A DNA stretch of 64,000 nt from Azospirillum brasilense (GTDB lineage: Bacteria; Pseudomonadota; Alphaproteobacteria; Azospirillales; Azospirillaceae). The first letter of the stretch is position 1, and every line of letters starts with the position of its first letter. Under the pieces are notes generated by a model. That model did not search any database and was not told the DNA's origin. It saw nothing but the letters and a program-made list of their open reading frames with translations. The stretch lies in NCBI RefSeq assembly GCF_001315015.1, contig NZ_CP012917.1:65001-129000 (forward strand), in the 5' to 3' direction. This document shows positions 46,556 through 54,498 of this stretch, piece by piece. Position numbers and translations under genes: made by a program.

Positions 46556-47443
46556 ATGCGTTTGCTGTTCGGAATCGTCGCGGTCTTCCTGAGCGTGCTC
46601 GGCGGCTTCGCCGCCATGGGCGGGCGGATGGGCGTGCTGTGGCAGCCCGTGGAAATCGTCATCATCGTCGGCGCCGGCATCGGCGGCTACGTCATCGCCA
46701 ACTCCATGGCGGTGCTGCGCGCCACCCTGCGCACCATCGGCGCGGTGGCCCGCGGGCGGCACACCAGCAAGGACGAGTATCTCGACCTCATCTCCCTGCT
46801 CTACGCCCTGCTGCGGCAGGCGAAGTCCAAGGGCGTGTCGAACATCGAGAGCGACATCGACAAGCCGGACGACAGCCCGATCTTCGCCCAGTACCCCTCG
46901 GTCTTCCGCCAACCGCGCTGCGTCACCTTCCTGTGCGACTACATGCGCCTGATCGCGCTGGGCCAGGACAACCCGCACGACCTGGAAGCCCTGATGAACG
47001 AGGAGATCGAGACCATCGGGCGCGAGCTGAACCAAGTGCCGAAGGCCCTGCAAAACTTGGCCGACGCGCTGCCGGCGCTGGGCATCGTCGCCGCCGTGCT
47101 GGGCGTCATCAACGCCATGAGCGCGATCAGCGAGCCGCCGGAGGTGCTGGGCCACATGATCGGCGGGGCGCTGACCGGCACCTTCCTCGGCGTGTTGCTG
47201 TCCTACGGTCTGGTCGGCCCGATCGCCGCCGCCGCCCGCCATCGCCGCGAGGCGGAGCTGACGCTGTTCATCTGCGTGCGCGCGGGGCTGGGCGCCTATC
47301 TGCGCGGCAGCCCCCCGCAGGTCTGCGCGGAGTTCGCCCGCAAGGTGCTGTTCGCCGACACGCAGCCGAGCCTCGCCGAGGTCGAGGTCGCCACCACCCT
47401 CTCCTCGCAGGCGAAGGCCCGCGAGGCGAGCCAGCCCGCCTGA
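46556..47443 (+). CDS. motA: Flagellar stator protein MotA
   Basis: A 295-residue four-helix inner-membrane stator subunit that couples ion flow to rotation. It has LLFGIVAVFLSVLGGFAAMGG (helix 1), the cytosolic loop with charged segments that contact FliG, and the conserved ADALPALGIVAAVLGVINAM and LLSYGLVGPIA helices. The motif set fits proton-type MotA, but the ion cannot be settled by eye. GGAGG lies 9 nt before the ATG. motB follows 9 nt downstream. Confidence 0.96.
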   Translation: MRLLFGIVAVFLSVLGGFAAMGGRMGVLWQPVEIVIIVGAGIGGYVIANSMAVLRATLRTIGAVARGRHTSKDEYLDLISLLYALLRQAKSKGVSNIESDIDKPDDSPIFAQYPSVFRQPRCVTFLCDYMRLIALGQDNPHDLEALMNEEIETIGRELNQVPKALQNLADALPALGIVAAVLGVINAMSAISEPPEVLGHMIGGALTGTFLGVLLSYGLVGPIAAAARHRREAELTLFICVRAGLGAYLRGSPPQVCAEFARKVLFADTQPSLAEVEVATTLSSQAKAREASQPA

Positions 47444-47452
47444 GGCCCTGCC

Positions 47453-48403
47453 ATGCCCCGCAAGCGCATCGAGCCGACGATCATCATCAAGCGCCGCTAC
47501 GGCGAGGAGGAGGAGGAGCACAACAGCGCCTGGAAGCTGGCCTACGCCGACTTCGTGACGGCGATGATGACCTTCTTCCTGATCATGTGGCTGATGAACA
47601 TCACCACGGTGGAGCAGCGCAAGGGCATCGCCGACTATTTCAACCCGGTGGCCCTGTCCCAGTCCAACTCGGGCGCCGACGGCATGCTCGCCGGGCGGGC
47701 GGTGGACAAGACGGGGGCGCTGTCCACCCCCAACGCGCCGGGGGAGCACAGCGTGCCGGTGGCCGCCCCGCCCGTCGTCGCCTCGCTGGGCGAGAGCGAC
47801 CGCGAGCCCGCCGGCCGCAAGGACCCCATGCCCAACCCGCCCGGCGGCAAGAGCCAGACGGACCGCGACGCGCGGGCGGAGCTGGAGGCCCTGCTCGACC
47901 GCCAGACCGCGGCGCTGAGCGAACAGCAGGGGTTGGAAAAGGCCGAACGCGACCTGCGCACGGCGCTGGAAACGATGCCGGAACTGGGGGCGCTCGCCGG
48001 CAGCGTGGTCATCGAGCAGACGTCCGTCGGCCTGCGCGTGCAGCTCACCGATCAGGCGAAGGTGTCGATGTACAACGTCGGCTCCGCCCAGATGAACGAG
48101 CAGGGCCGTCGCCTGATGCGGCTGGTCGCCGGCGCCGTCGCGTCGTCGCCCAATCGCCTCAGCATCACCGGCCACACTGACGCGCTGGGCTATGCGGATG
48201 GGGCGAAGTACGGCAACTGGGAACTGTCCAGCGACCGCGCCAACGCCGCCCGCCGCGAGCTGATCGCCGCCGGCGTCCCGGCTCGGCGGATCGTCCGGGT
48301 GGAGGGGCGCGCCGACCTCGACCACCTCGACGGCGCCAACCCGCTGGCCCCGCAGAACCGGCGGATCAGCATCACCCTCCTGAAGGCCGCGGCAGGGGAA
48401 TAG
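47453..48403 (+). CDS. motB: Flagellar stator protein MotB
   Basis: A 316-residue peptidoglycan-anchored stator subunit. A short charged N-terminus precedes WKLAYADFVTAMMTFFLIMW, whose Asp33 is the ion-carrying residue (Asp32 in E. coli). A linker rich in Pro/Gly follows, and then a C-terminal OmpA-like domain with ITGHTDALG and LSSDRANAARREL. It ends only 6 bp from the convergent MFS gene. Confidence 0.96.
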   Translation: MPRKRIEPTIIIKRRYGEEEEEHNSAWKLAYADFVTAMMTFFLIMWLMNITTVEQRKGIADYFNPVALSQSNSGADGMLAGRAVDKTGALSTPNAPGEHSVPVAAPPVVASLGESDREPAGRKDPMPNPPGGKSQTDRDARAELEALLDRQTAALSEQQGLEKAERDLRTALETMPELGALAGSVVIEQTSVGLRVQLTDQAKVSMYNVGSAQMNEQGRRLMRLVAGAVASSPNRLSITGHTDALGYADGAKYGNWELSSDRANAARRELIAAGVPARRIVRVEGRADLDHLDGANPLAPQNRRISITLLKAAAGE

Positions 48404-48409
48404 GCCCCT

Positions 48410-49618
48410 TCAGGTCGGGCTGGTCGTCACCACCGGCCGCGCGCGGAGCAGTTGGACGGTGGTCAGGAAACCCAGCACAGCGGCGACGCTCCCCAGCAGG
48501 AAGACGCCGCCGTAGCCCACCCGGTCGGCGAGCAGCCCGGCCAGCGGTCCGGTCAGGCCGTAGGCGACGTCCTGGAACGCCGCGAAGGCGCCGAGCGCGG
48601 TGCCGCGGAGTTGCGGCTCGACGAGATGGACGACCTCCCGCCCCATGGCGGGAAAGACCAGCGAGCAGCCGAGCCCCGTCAGAAAGGCGCCGGCCAGCGC
48701 GGTGACGGGATCGCCCGCGGTCCACAGCAACGCCTGCCCGACCGCCTCCACCGCCAGCGATCCCATCGCCACGCGCAGCCCGCCGAAGCGGTCGGGCAGA
48801 TGGCCCAGCGCGAAGCGGACGAGCACGAAGCCGAGGCCGAAGGCGGTCAGGCCGAGCCCGGCGTGGGGCCAGCCCTCGCGGACGAAGTGCAGCGAGAAGA
48901 AGGCGCCGATGGCGGCGAAGCCGATGCCCTGGAGGCTGACGACGGCGCCCTGCCGCCAGATCCGCCCCAGCACGCGGCGGAAGGGCGGGCGCTCGGCGTC
49001 GGGATGGGCCTGGGTCCCCTCCATGCGCCGGATCGCCAGAAGCCCGAGGGCGGGCAGCAGCGCGCTGACCGCCATGACGCCGGAAAAGCCGAAGCGGTCG
49101 AGCAGCCCCAGCCCCAGCGGCCCGCCCGCCGCGAAGGCGCCGTAGAGCGCCGCCCCGATCAGCGCCAGCACACGGCCCGAGCGCTGCGGACCGACAATGC
49201 CGATCCCCCAGGCGACCACCCCGACCCCGACGAGGCTTTCGCCGACGCCGATGAGCAGGCGGCCCGCGACCAGCACGGAAAAGGCCGCCCATGGCGAGAG
49301 CGACAGAGGGCCGGCGGCCATCGAGACCAGCCCGCCGGCCACGTAGAAGGCCAGCCCCCGCCCGACCGCGCGCTTGGCGCCTTGGCGGTCGGAGACGGTG
49401 CCCGCGAAGCCGCGGCTGAGGATGGTGGCGAGGAAGGCGCTTCCCACGCCCAGCCCGGCCCAGACATTGCCCATCCCCAGATCCCCGGCCACGAAGAGCG
49501 GCACGACGGGAAGGGACAGGGCGACACAGAGGTAGGAGACGAAGAGGACGGCGGTCAGGACGATCAGGCGGCCCTGCGCCGGATCGCGCGCCGACGCCGG
49601 CCGTGTTTGGGGACCCAT
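48410..49618 (-). CDS. MFS transporter (arabinose-efflux/YhhS type)
   Basis: A 402-residue, 12-helix major facilitator transporter. It has the motif A-like GTVSDRQGAKRAVGRGLAF between helices 2 and 3 and the GRLLIGVGESLVGVGVVAWG motif-B/C region. The layout resembles YhhS/YnfM-type drug or sugar efflux carriers; the substrate is unknown. The ATG at 49618 with GGAG upstream was chosen. The open frame continues upstream without homology. It is monocistronic and convergent with motB. Confidence 0.85.
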   Translation of the reverse strand: MGPQTRPASARDPAQGRLIVLTAVLFVSYLCVALSLPVVPLFVAGDLGMGNVWAGLGVGSAFLATILSRGFAGTVSDRQGAKRAVGRGLAFYVAGGLVSMAAGPLSLSPWAAFSVLVAGRLLIGVGESLVGVGVVAWGIGIVGPQRSGRVLALIGAALYGAFAAGGPLGLGLLDRFGFSGVMAVSALLPALGLLAIRRMEGTQAHPDAERPPFRRVLGRIWRQGAVVSLQGIGFAAIGAFFSLHFVREGWPHAGLGLTAFGLGFVLVRFALGHLPDRFGGLRVAMGSLAVEAVGQALLWTAGDPVTALAGAFLTGLGCSLVFPAMGREVVHLVEPQLRGTALGAFAAFQDVAYGLTGPLAGLLADRVGYGGVFLLGSVAAVLGFLTTVQLLRARPVVTTSPT

Positions 49619-49852
49619 GGTGTGCTCCACACTGGTCCCCGCCGATGGCCGTCCGTCCGAACACGCGAACGCACTCCGATCGGCGAGGATCGTTGAGTGC
49701 GTTGGTTGACGTTGAACGCTTACGGCCAGCGTGGCTGGCGATGCGGGACAGGGTACCAAGCCCGAGGAGAATTGCAACAGGCCGCGTCGGCCAAGGCTGT
49801 CGCCTTTGACGCTCCCTCTTCCCCGAGGGGAATCCTGTTCCGATGCGGAACG

Positions 49853-50485
49853 TCAGGTGCCGGAATTCCCCACATTCTCAACCCCTGTCATAAAGGCCGG
49901 CGCCGCCAATCGGCGTGCATGGTTCCGCAGGTCCGCGGGCCAGGATTCCGTCAGCTCGTGGAAGCGTTTCCCATCGCCGGCATAAAGTGACCGTGAGGCC
50001 TCCTCCCACCCCTGCTGATCGCCCAGCATGGACATCATGAAACGGTCCGCGGCAGCTTGGGCCTGACGCGCGCGCTCGACACCGCTTCTTTGGTTGCGGG
50101 CGGCATCAATCAACCGGCGGATCACCGCTGACGCGCCCTCCGGTTGGGCGGCGAGCCACTCCCAGTGGCGCGGAAGCAAGGTCACCTCCCGCGCGACGAC
50201 TCCGAGCTTGGGCCGGCCGCGCGTCGGCGCCCCCATGCTCTGCCTTTGCGGCGACACGTCGTCATTCATGGTGCGAAGACGTTCGGCAACCTCTTCCTCA
50301 CTTCCGCTCAGATCGAAGTCGATTTGGCGCCCGGTTTGGTCGTCGAAGACGAGGATGACGGCATCGCTGCCGGACGTGGCGGCCCGCTTGATGGCAAGCG
50401 CCACATCCTTCGGTGTTCCGGCAGCAAACAGCCCGTCACCGATGAAGGCGGTGCAGGACGGTCCCTCGGTCGGAGTATCGTTCAC
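49853..50485 (-). CDS. DUF2239-family protein
   Basis: A 210-residue cytosolic protein. CTAFIGDGLFAAGTPKDVALAIKRA, DDQTGRQIDFDLSGSEEEV, GRPKLGVVAREVTLLPRHWEWLA and FHELTESWPADLRNHARRL are characteristic of DUF2239, a family of unknown function. It is divergent from the GIY-YIG-like gene, and the shared intergenic DNA carries two near-palindromic sites that could be operators for both. Confidence 0.85.
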   Translation of the reverse strand: MNDTPTEGPSCTAFIGDGLFAAGTPKDVALAIKRAATSGSDAVILVFDDQTGRQIDFDLSGSEEEVAERLRTMNDDVSPQRQSMGAPTRGRPKLGVVAREVTLLPRHWEWLAAQPEGASAVIRRLIDAARNQRSGVERARQAQAAADRFMMSMLGDQQGWEEASRSLYAGDGKRFHELTESWPADLRNHARRLAAPAFMTGVENVGNSGT

Positions 50486-50526
50486 GGTGGCTCTCCGATG
50501 ACATGTGAGTGGGCAAACGCGCGCAA

Positions 50527-50573
50527 TTTATACCCGGATAAAAAGCTTGAACGCAATATTACCCGGGTGTAAA
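50527..50573. promoter_or_regulatory. Pair of related dyad sites between DUF2239 and GIY-YIG genes
   Basis: TTTATACCCGGATAAA (50527-50542) and TTACCCGGGTGTAAA (50559-50573) share the core TTAYCCGGGTRTAAA when the first is read on the minus strand. Their centres are 29 bp apart, about three helical turns. They sit in a short AT-rich divergent region and look like regulator-binding sites; the regulator is unknown. Confidence 0.5.
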
Positions 50574-50626
50574 TGCCAAAGCCAGAACGTTGAGGTTCAG
50601 ATCGCGCAGCCGGAGTGAGCGGAACA

Positions 50627-50965
50627 ATGACAACTGGTCAGGACAGAAAGGCGGCCGTGACCGCCTACAAGGAGCGGAAGGTGTCCGCCGGTGTCTACGC
50701 ACTGCGGTGCGTGGCGACCGGCAAGGTCTGGGTGGGTGCTGCCCCCGATCTGAGCACCATTCAGAACCGCTTGTGGTTTCAGCTCAAACAGAACTGCAGC
50801 CCCAACCGTGACCTCCAGGCCATCTGGAACGAGCATGGAGCGGACAACCTGAGTTTCGAGATCCTCGAGCGTCTGGAGGAGGAAACGCTGGTTTATGCCC
50901 AGAGAGCGGCTTTGAAGAAACGCGTTCAGCATTGGCGCGAAACGCTGGATGCGGCCGTGCTTTGA
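50627..50965 (+). CDS. GIY-YIG-like nuclease-fold protein
   Basis: A 112-residue protein whose segment GVYALRCVATGKVWVGAAPD matches the GIY-YIG strand pair (GVY ... WVG). It is followed by a helix with an Arg (QNRLWFQLKQ) and a later Glu-containing block (DNLSFEILERLEEE) in the positions expected for the fold. Small single-domain proteins of this kind are common in Rhodospirillales; activity is unproven. The ATG at 50627 (GCGGA upstream) is preferred to GTG at 50615. Confidence 0.65.
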   Translation: MTTGQDRKAAVTAYKERKVSAGVYALRCVATGKVWVGAAPDLSTIQNRLWFQLKQNCSPNRDLQAIWNEHGADNLSFEILERLEEETLVYAQRAALKKRVQHWRETLDAAVL

Positions 50966-51064
50966 CCTTGGCTTTCCCTGACCGGATGAGGCGCCAGGAG
51001 CGGCAGGCGCACCCGACAAAACGGTGATGAAGGTGCCGGGAGGTGCGGGGCCGCACCTCTCCTA

Positions 51065-51082
51065 TCCGATCCTTATCGGATC
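51065..51082 (-). terminator. Small hairpin downstream of the YitT-family gene
   Basis: ATCCGAT-CCTT-ATCGGAT forms a perfect 7-bp stem at 51065-51082, just beyond the YitT-family stop. It has no T-tract and is only a weak terminator candidate. Confidence 0.35.
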
Positions 51083-51090
51083 CACGGCCT

Positions 51091-51789
51091 TCAGCGGGCC
51101 ACGTACCAGTCCGTCCGGTGGTTGAAGGCGACGAAGGCGTTCAGCACCGCCGCCCCCAGCATCGAGGCCAGCACCGCCTTCCCGTCGATCACGAAGACCG
51201 CCATGGAGAAGATCACCACGTCGAACATGGCCTGGAGCCAGCCGGCGCGGAAGCCCGTCTTCTCCTGGATGTAGAAAGCGAGAATGCCCACCCCGCCGCC
51301 GCTGGAGCCGTGGCGGAACAGGCCGATCACCCCGATGCCGATGCAGAAGCCCGCCAGAACCGCCGCCACATAGGGGTGGAGAGCGTCGTAGCGGATCGCG
51401 TGGGGCGCCAGCGTGGTCAGCACCGAGATGCTGGTGACCGCCAGAAGCGACTTCGCGGTGAAGCGCCAGCCGATGCGCGCCAGCGCCAGCGCGTAGAAGG
51501 GCAGGTTCACCACGAAGAACACAGGCCCGAAATCCAGCCCCGTGGCGTAGGCGATGACGAAGGACAGCCCCGCCGCCTGCCCGGTGATCAATCCGGCGGC
51601 ATGCAGTATGGAAATCCCGAACGCGGTCATGATGATGCCGAAGAGCTGCCCCTGCGCATTATCAAACGCGCTGTGCGACGCCCGTTTGGTTTCATTTGTT
51701 GCAACAACAGTGTTGGCGGCTACGGATACTGCACTTTTCTTGAGCACGCTCGGCACCTTCCAGACTTCATTCCATATCGACAGTATCAT
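51091..51789 (-). CDS. YitT/DUF161-family membrane protein
   Basis: A 232-residue inner-membrane protein with about five helices. The sequence GIIMTAFGISILHAAGLITGQAAGLSFVI and the GGGVGILAFYIQEKTG segment match the YitT family (DUF161), whose function is unknown. An uncharged-to-charged N-terminal stretch precedes the first helix. The ATG at 51789 was chosen, but a GTG at codon 16 with GGAAGG upstream would remove 15 residues. It is divergent from the reb locus. Confidence 0.72.
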   Translation of the reverse strand: MILSIWNEVWKVPSVLKKSAVSVAANTVVATNETKRASHSAFDNAQGQLFGIIMTAFGISILHAAGLITGQAAGLSFVIAYATGLDFGPVFFVVNLPFYALALARIGWRFTAKSLLAVTSISVLTTLAPHAIRYDALHPYVAAVLAGFCIGIGVIGLFRHGSSGGGVGILAFYIQEKTGFRAGWLQAMFDVVIFSMAVFVIDGKAVLASMLGAAVLNAFVAFNHRTDWYVAR

Positions 51790-52227
51790 CAAAGACCAGA
51801 CCAAGAATAGAGCGGCGTGAGTTCGTTCGCCGCCCCCGCAATCCGTAGAGCGACGCCGCTTCGCGTTCCCGTCGCCCCTCCCCTCGCCGTCGATTCCTCC
51901 GGATGGTGCCGGCGTTCCGCGCGGGGGCACGGGCGGCGGGACGCGGAATTGCACGGCCTTGCGCCCATCGTTGCGCCCACCGCGCAAGAATCGGTCGCGC
52001 CAACACCACACGCTTTCCCCGCATTGATCGCCGAAGCGCAACCCAGGCGCACAAAACTCACGCGGTCTGCCGGATTCTTTCGCCGGATAGACCAATCGCG
52101 CGGCAAGCCGCCTCGCTACAGTCGCACCGTCCGCCGTTCACGCATCCCATGGTCGCATGGGGCTGCATGAATGATCGACGCCAACAGCGGCCGCCTTTGA
52201 AACCGGCCCCACCAGTGAGGAAAGACA
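51790..52227. other. Region upstream of the reb locus
   Basis: 438 bp with no convincing gene. It must hold the promoter of the R-body genes and of the YitT-family gene. I looked for -24/-12 elements and found only an imperfectly spaced GCACG/TTGC pair near 51950, so none is assigned. GAGGAAAG precedes the first rebB ATG. Confidence 0.5.
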
Positions 52228-52518
52228 ATGGCATTTCCGACCGCCGTGAACGACCAGATCACCGATTCCGTCACCCAGGCCAACACCAAGGTCCTGGGCG
52301 ACGCTCCGGCGATCGCCATGGGCAACCTGTTCCAGGCCACGGCCCAGGCGCTGGCCAACGCGGCCCACAACGCCACCAACGCCCAGCAGCAGTCCTACGT
52401 GACCGCGCAGGCCGCCACCACCCAGGGCGTGGCCACGCTCTACTCGATCGACACCGCCTCCACCGGCGTGGCGACGAAGAGCATCCTCAGCACCGGCGTC
52501 AAGGGCCTCGGCTCGTAA
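52228..52518 (+). CDS. rebB: RebB-family R-body structural protein, copy 1
   Basis: A 96-residue RebB-family (PF11747) protein. R-bodies are coiled protein ribbons that extend on a trigger, first known from Caedibacter, where they help release toxin in Paramecium. The family signature NDQITDSVTQANTKVLGD and AMGNLFQATAQALANAAHN, with the Gln-rich QQQSYVTAQ, is complete. It carries an eight-residue C-terminal extension (STGVKGLGS region) absent from the next copies. GAGGAAAG precedes the ATG. First of a run of seven RebB-like genes. Confidence 0.95.
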   Translation: MAFPTAVNDQITDSVTQANTKVLGDAPAIAMGNLFQATAQALANAAHNATNAQQQSYVTAQAATTQGVATLYSIDTASTGVATKSILSTGVKGLGS

Positions 52519-52618
52519 GCCGGACCCGCGCGCCCATCGACGTTTCAAACCACCTGCGCCACCCCGCCTTCCATGAGGGATCGCGGGCGGGCGGCAGGCA
52601 ACCGAAGAGGACGAACAA

Positions 52619-52888
52619 ATGGCTTTCCCGACCGCCGTGAACGACCAGATCACCGATTCCGTCACCCAGGCCAACACCAAGGTCCTGGGCGACGCTCCGG
52701 CGATCGCCATGGGCAACCTGTTCCAGGCCACGGCCCAGGCGCTGGCCAACGCGGCCCACAACGCCACCAACAACCAGCAGCAGTCCTACGTGACCATGCA
52801 GGCCGCCACGACCATGGGCGTCGCCACGCTCTACTCGATCGACACCGCCTCCACCGGCGTCGCCACCAAGTCGATCCTGGGGAGCTGA
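52619..52888 (+). CDS. rebB: RebB-family R-body structural protein, copy 2
   Basis: An 89-residue RebB protein almost identical to copy 1. The two genes match base for base for about 140 nt (from the seventh codon to NAAHNATN), then differ at a few codons (NAQQ to NNQQ, TAQ to TMQ, TQG to TMG) and at the end. Such identity includes synonymous positions and implies recent duplication or conversion. AAGAGGAC precedes the ATG. It lies 100 nt after copy 1. Confidence 0.95.
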   Translation: MAFPTAVNDQITDSVTQANTKVLGDAPAIAMGNLFQATAQALANAAHNATNNQQQSYVTMQAATTMGVATLYSIDTASTGVATKSILGS

Positions 52889-52979
52889 TGAGCCGACCGG
52901 CCGGGACCGGGCGCCCGCGGGCATCCGGAACAGGCCGCCGGCCATCCATCCCGAACCATTCGCCAAGGAATAACGTCAG

Positions 52980-53246
52980 ATGGCTTTCCCGACGGCAGTC
53001 AACAGCCAGATCACCGATTCCGTAGCCCAGAGCAACGTCCAGGTCGTTGGCAGCTCGCCGGCGATCGCCATGGGCAACCTGTACCAGGCCACCGCCCAGG
53101 CGCTGGCCAACGCGGCCCACAACGCGACCCTGGCGCAGCAGCAGATGTACGTCACGGCGCAGGCCGCCACGACGACGGGCGTCGCGATGCTCTACTCCAT
53201 CGACACCGCGACCACCGGCGCCGCCACGTCGAAGCTCCTCGGCTGA
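52980..53246 (+). CDS. rebB: RebB-family R-body structural protein, copy 3
   Basis: An 88-residue RebB protein, more diverged than copies 1 and 2. It has NSQITDSVAQSNVQVVGSSPA, NLYQATAQALANAAHN and LAQQQMYVTAQAATTTG. The conserved core is intact and it ends ATSKLLG. CAAGGAATAAC precedes the ATG. Just after the stop a perfect 10-bp hairpin (53248-53279) could reduce read-through. Confidence 0.93.
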   Translation: MAFPTAVNSQITDSVAQSNVQVVGSSPAIAMGNLYQATAQALANAAHNATLAQQQMYVTAQAATTTGVAMLYSIDTATTGAATSKLLG

Positions 53247-53247
53247 T

Positions 53248-53279
53248 CGGACGGCGGACGCGGCATCCACCGCCGTCCG
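53248..53279 (+). terminator. Hairpin after rebB copy 3
   Basis: A perfect 10-bp stem (53248-53257 with 53270-53279) and 12-nt loop begin 2 nt after the stop. There is no T-tract, so it may stabilise the upstream mRNA rather than terminate. Confidence 0.4.
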
Positions 53280-53341
53280 CCGCCCGACGCCGGCGCTTTG
53301 GCCTCAAACCAACGCAACATCTGATGTAAGGAGCAAACACG

Positions 53342-53614
53342 ATGGCTTTCCCGACCGCCCTGAACAACCAGATCACGGACTCGGTCTCCCAGGTCAACAC
53401 CAAGGTCCTGGGCGACGCCCCGGCCGTCGCGATGGGCAACCTGTTCGTCGCCACCAGCCAGGCGCTGTCGAACGCGGCCCACAACGCCACGAACAACCAG
53501 CAGCAGTCCTACGTGGTGATGCAGGCGGCGACCACGCAGGGCCTGTCGACCCTGTACTCCGTCGACACGGCCTCGACCGGCGTCGTCACCACCCAGATCC
53601 TGGGCCTCTCCTAA
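53342..53614 (+). CDS. rebB: RebB-family R-body structural protein, copy 4
   Basis: A 90-residue RebB protein with NNQITDSVSQVNTKVLGDAPAV, MGNLFVATSQALSNAAHNATNNQQQSYVV and the TASTGVVTTQILG end. The signature is complete. TAAGGAGCAAACACG precedes the ATG, the best ribosome-binding site of the set. A strong hairpin lies 12 nt after the stop, suggesting that copies 1-4 form an abundant upstream transcript. Confidence 0.94.
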   Translation: MAFPTALNNQITDSVSQVNTKVLGDAPAVAMGNLFVATSQALSNAAHNATNNQQQSYVVMQAATTQGLSTLYSVDTASTGVVTTQILGLS

Positions 53615-53626
53615 GGAGAGCCGGCG

Positions 53627-53654
53627 GGCCGCCCCCGGGACACCGGGGGCGGCC
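53627..53654 (+). terminator. Strong GC hairpin after rebB copy 4
   Basis: A perfect 11-bp stem (53627-53637 with 53644-53654) with a 6-nt loop starts 12 nt after the stop and is followed by TTCG. It may partly terminate transcription or protect the 3' end, lowering expression of the downstream divergent genes. Confidence 0.6.
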
Positions 53655-53739
53655 TTCGCCGCAGGTTGAAGCGCCCGGTCGCGCATAAGCCCGTGTCCGC
53701 AGAAACTGGTGGCAGGAGCCTGAAGGCAGGAGTGTGCGA

Positions 53740-53973
53740 ATGCCGGACGGAGGCTCCTCCAGTCTTGCCGGATCGGTCGCGGCGAACACGGCGATACCGC
53801 TTGGCCTGACCCCATCCCTGGCGATGGACATGACCTACGTCGCCATGGCCGACAGCCTCGGCCTGGCCATGCAGAACGCCGTCGCCAACCAGCAGCGCGC
53901 CCAGGTCATCACCGAAGCCGCGCTCGCCCAGGTCCTCACGCTGATCATCACCAAGGGAACCGCAAAATCATGA
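53740..53973 (+). CDS. Divergent RebB-like protein (short)
   Basis: A 77-residue protein that keeps only the RebB core pattern: SLAMDMTYVAMADSLGLAMQNAVANQQRA aligns with the AMGNL...ALANAAHNA..QQQ block of RebB, followed by a hydrophobic helix (ALAQVLTLIITK). The N-terminus is Ser/Gly/Ala-rich. The ATG at 53740 (GGCAGGAG upstream) is preferred to GTG at 53734. Its stop overlaps the next start (ATGA), so the two are translationally coupled. Confidence 0.75.
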   Translation: MPDGGSSSLAGSVAANTAIPLGLTPSLAMDMTYVAMADSLGLAMQNAVANQQRAQVITEAALAQVLTLIITKGTAKS

Positions 53974-54437
53974 GCGATGAAGGCACCGTGAACACCCAGG
54001 TGATCGACGCGACGTCGGACATCGTCACGCTTCTGACGGGACAGTCCCCCGCGCAGTCGTTCGCCATGCTCGACGCCGTGATGGTCGAGACGCTCGGCAT
54101 GGCGATGCACAACGCCGTGCACCGCCAGCAGAACGCCGGCATGGTCAATTCCGCCGCGGTCACCGCCGCCTGCGCCAAGATGCTGTCCGTGCCCTTCCCC
54201 ACCACGCCACCGCCGCCGCCCTCGGGCGCCTCCACCTCCGGGGGCAACGCGTCGCCGCTGCAGCCGCTGACGCCGCTGCTGACGACCTCACTCACCACCC
54301 TGCCCTCCACGGTCGCCGGCGGCACTGGAAACAGCACCGTCGCCAGCGGTACCGGAAACGGCACAGTCACAGGCGGTACCGGCAACAGCACCGTCACCGG
54401 TGGCGCCGGGAACAGCACCGTCAGCGGCGGGTCGTGA
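53970..54437 (+). CDS. RebB-like protein with C-terminal nonapeptide repeats
   Basis: A 155-residue protein. Residues ~1-72 are RebB-like (VNTQVIDATSDIV..., AMHNAVHRQQNAGM). A Pro/Ser/Thr-rich linker follows (~73-116). The tail has four 9-residue repeats of the form (G/S)G(T/A)GN(S/G)TV(T/A/S), encoded by 27-bp units at 54318-54425. The fold and role of the tail are unknown; repeats of this type often form extended beta structures. It is coupled to the previous gene by ATGA. Confidence 0.72.
   Translation: MSDEGTVNTQVIDATSDIVTLLTGQSPAQSFAMLDAVMVETLGMAMHNAVHRQQNAGMVNSAAVTAACAKMLSVPFPTTPPPPPSGASTSGGNASPLQPLTPLLTTSLTTLPSTVAGGTGNSTVASGTGNGTVTGGTGNSTVTGGAGNSTVSGGS
54318..54425 (+). repeat. Four 27-bp tandem coding repeats
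   Basis: Four in-frame 27-bp units encode the Gly/Asn/Ser/Thr/Val nonapeptides at the end of the RebB-like protein. Codon use differs between units, so the array is not perfectly homogenised. Confidence 0.85.
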
Positions 54438-54498
54438 TTGACCCCGCGCCCATTCCCCAGCGGCCGGCCGTCCAGGCCACAACGAGCAAGGAGCCTTC

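Noticed and set aside
51945-51965. Possible -24/-12 (sigma54) promoter upstream of reb (GCACG, then TTGC)
   Set aside because: Spacing is one base short and the GG of the -24 element is missing.
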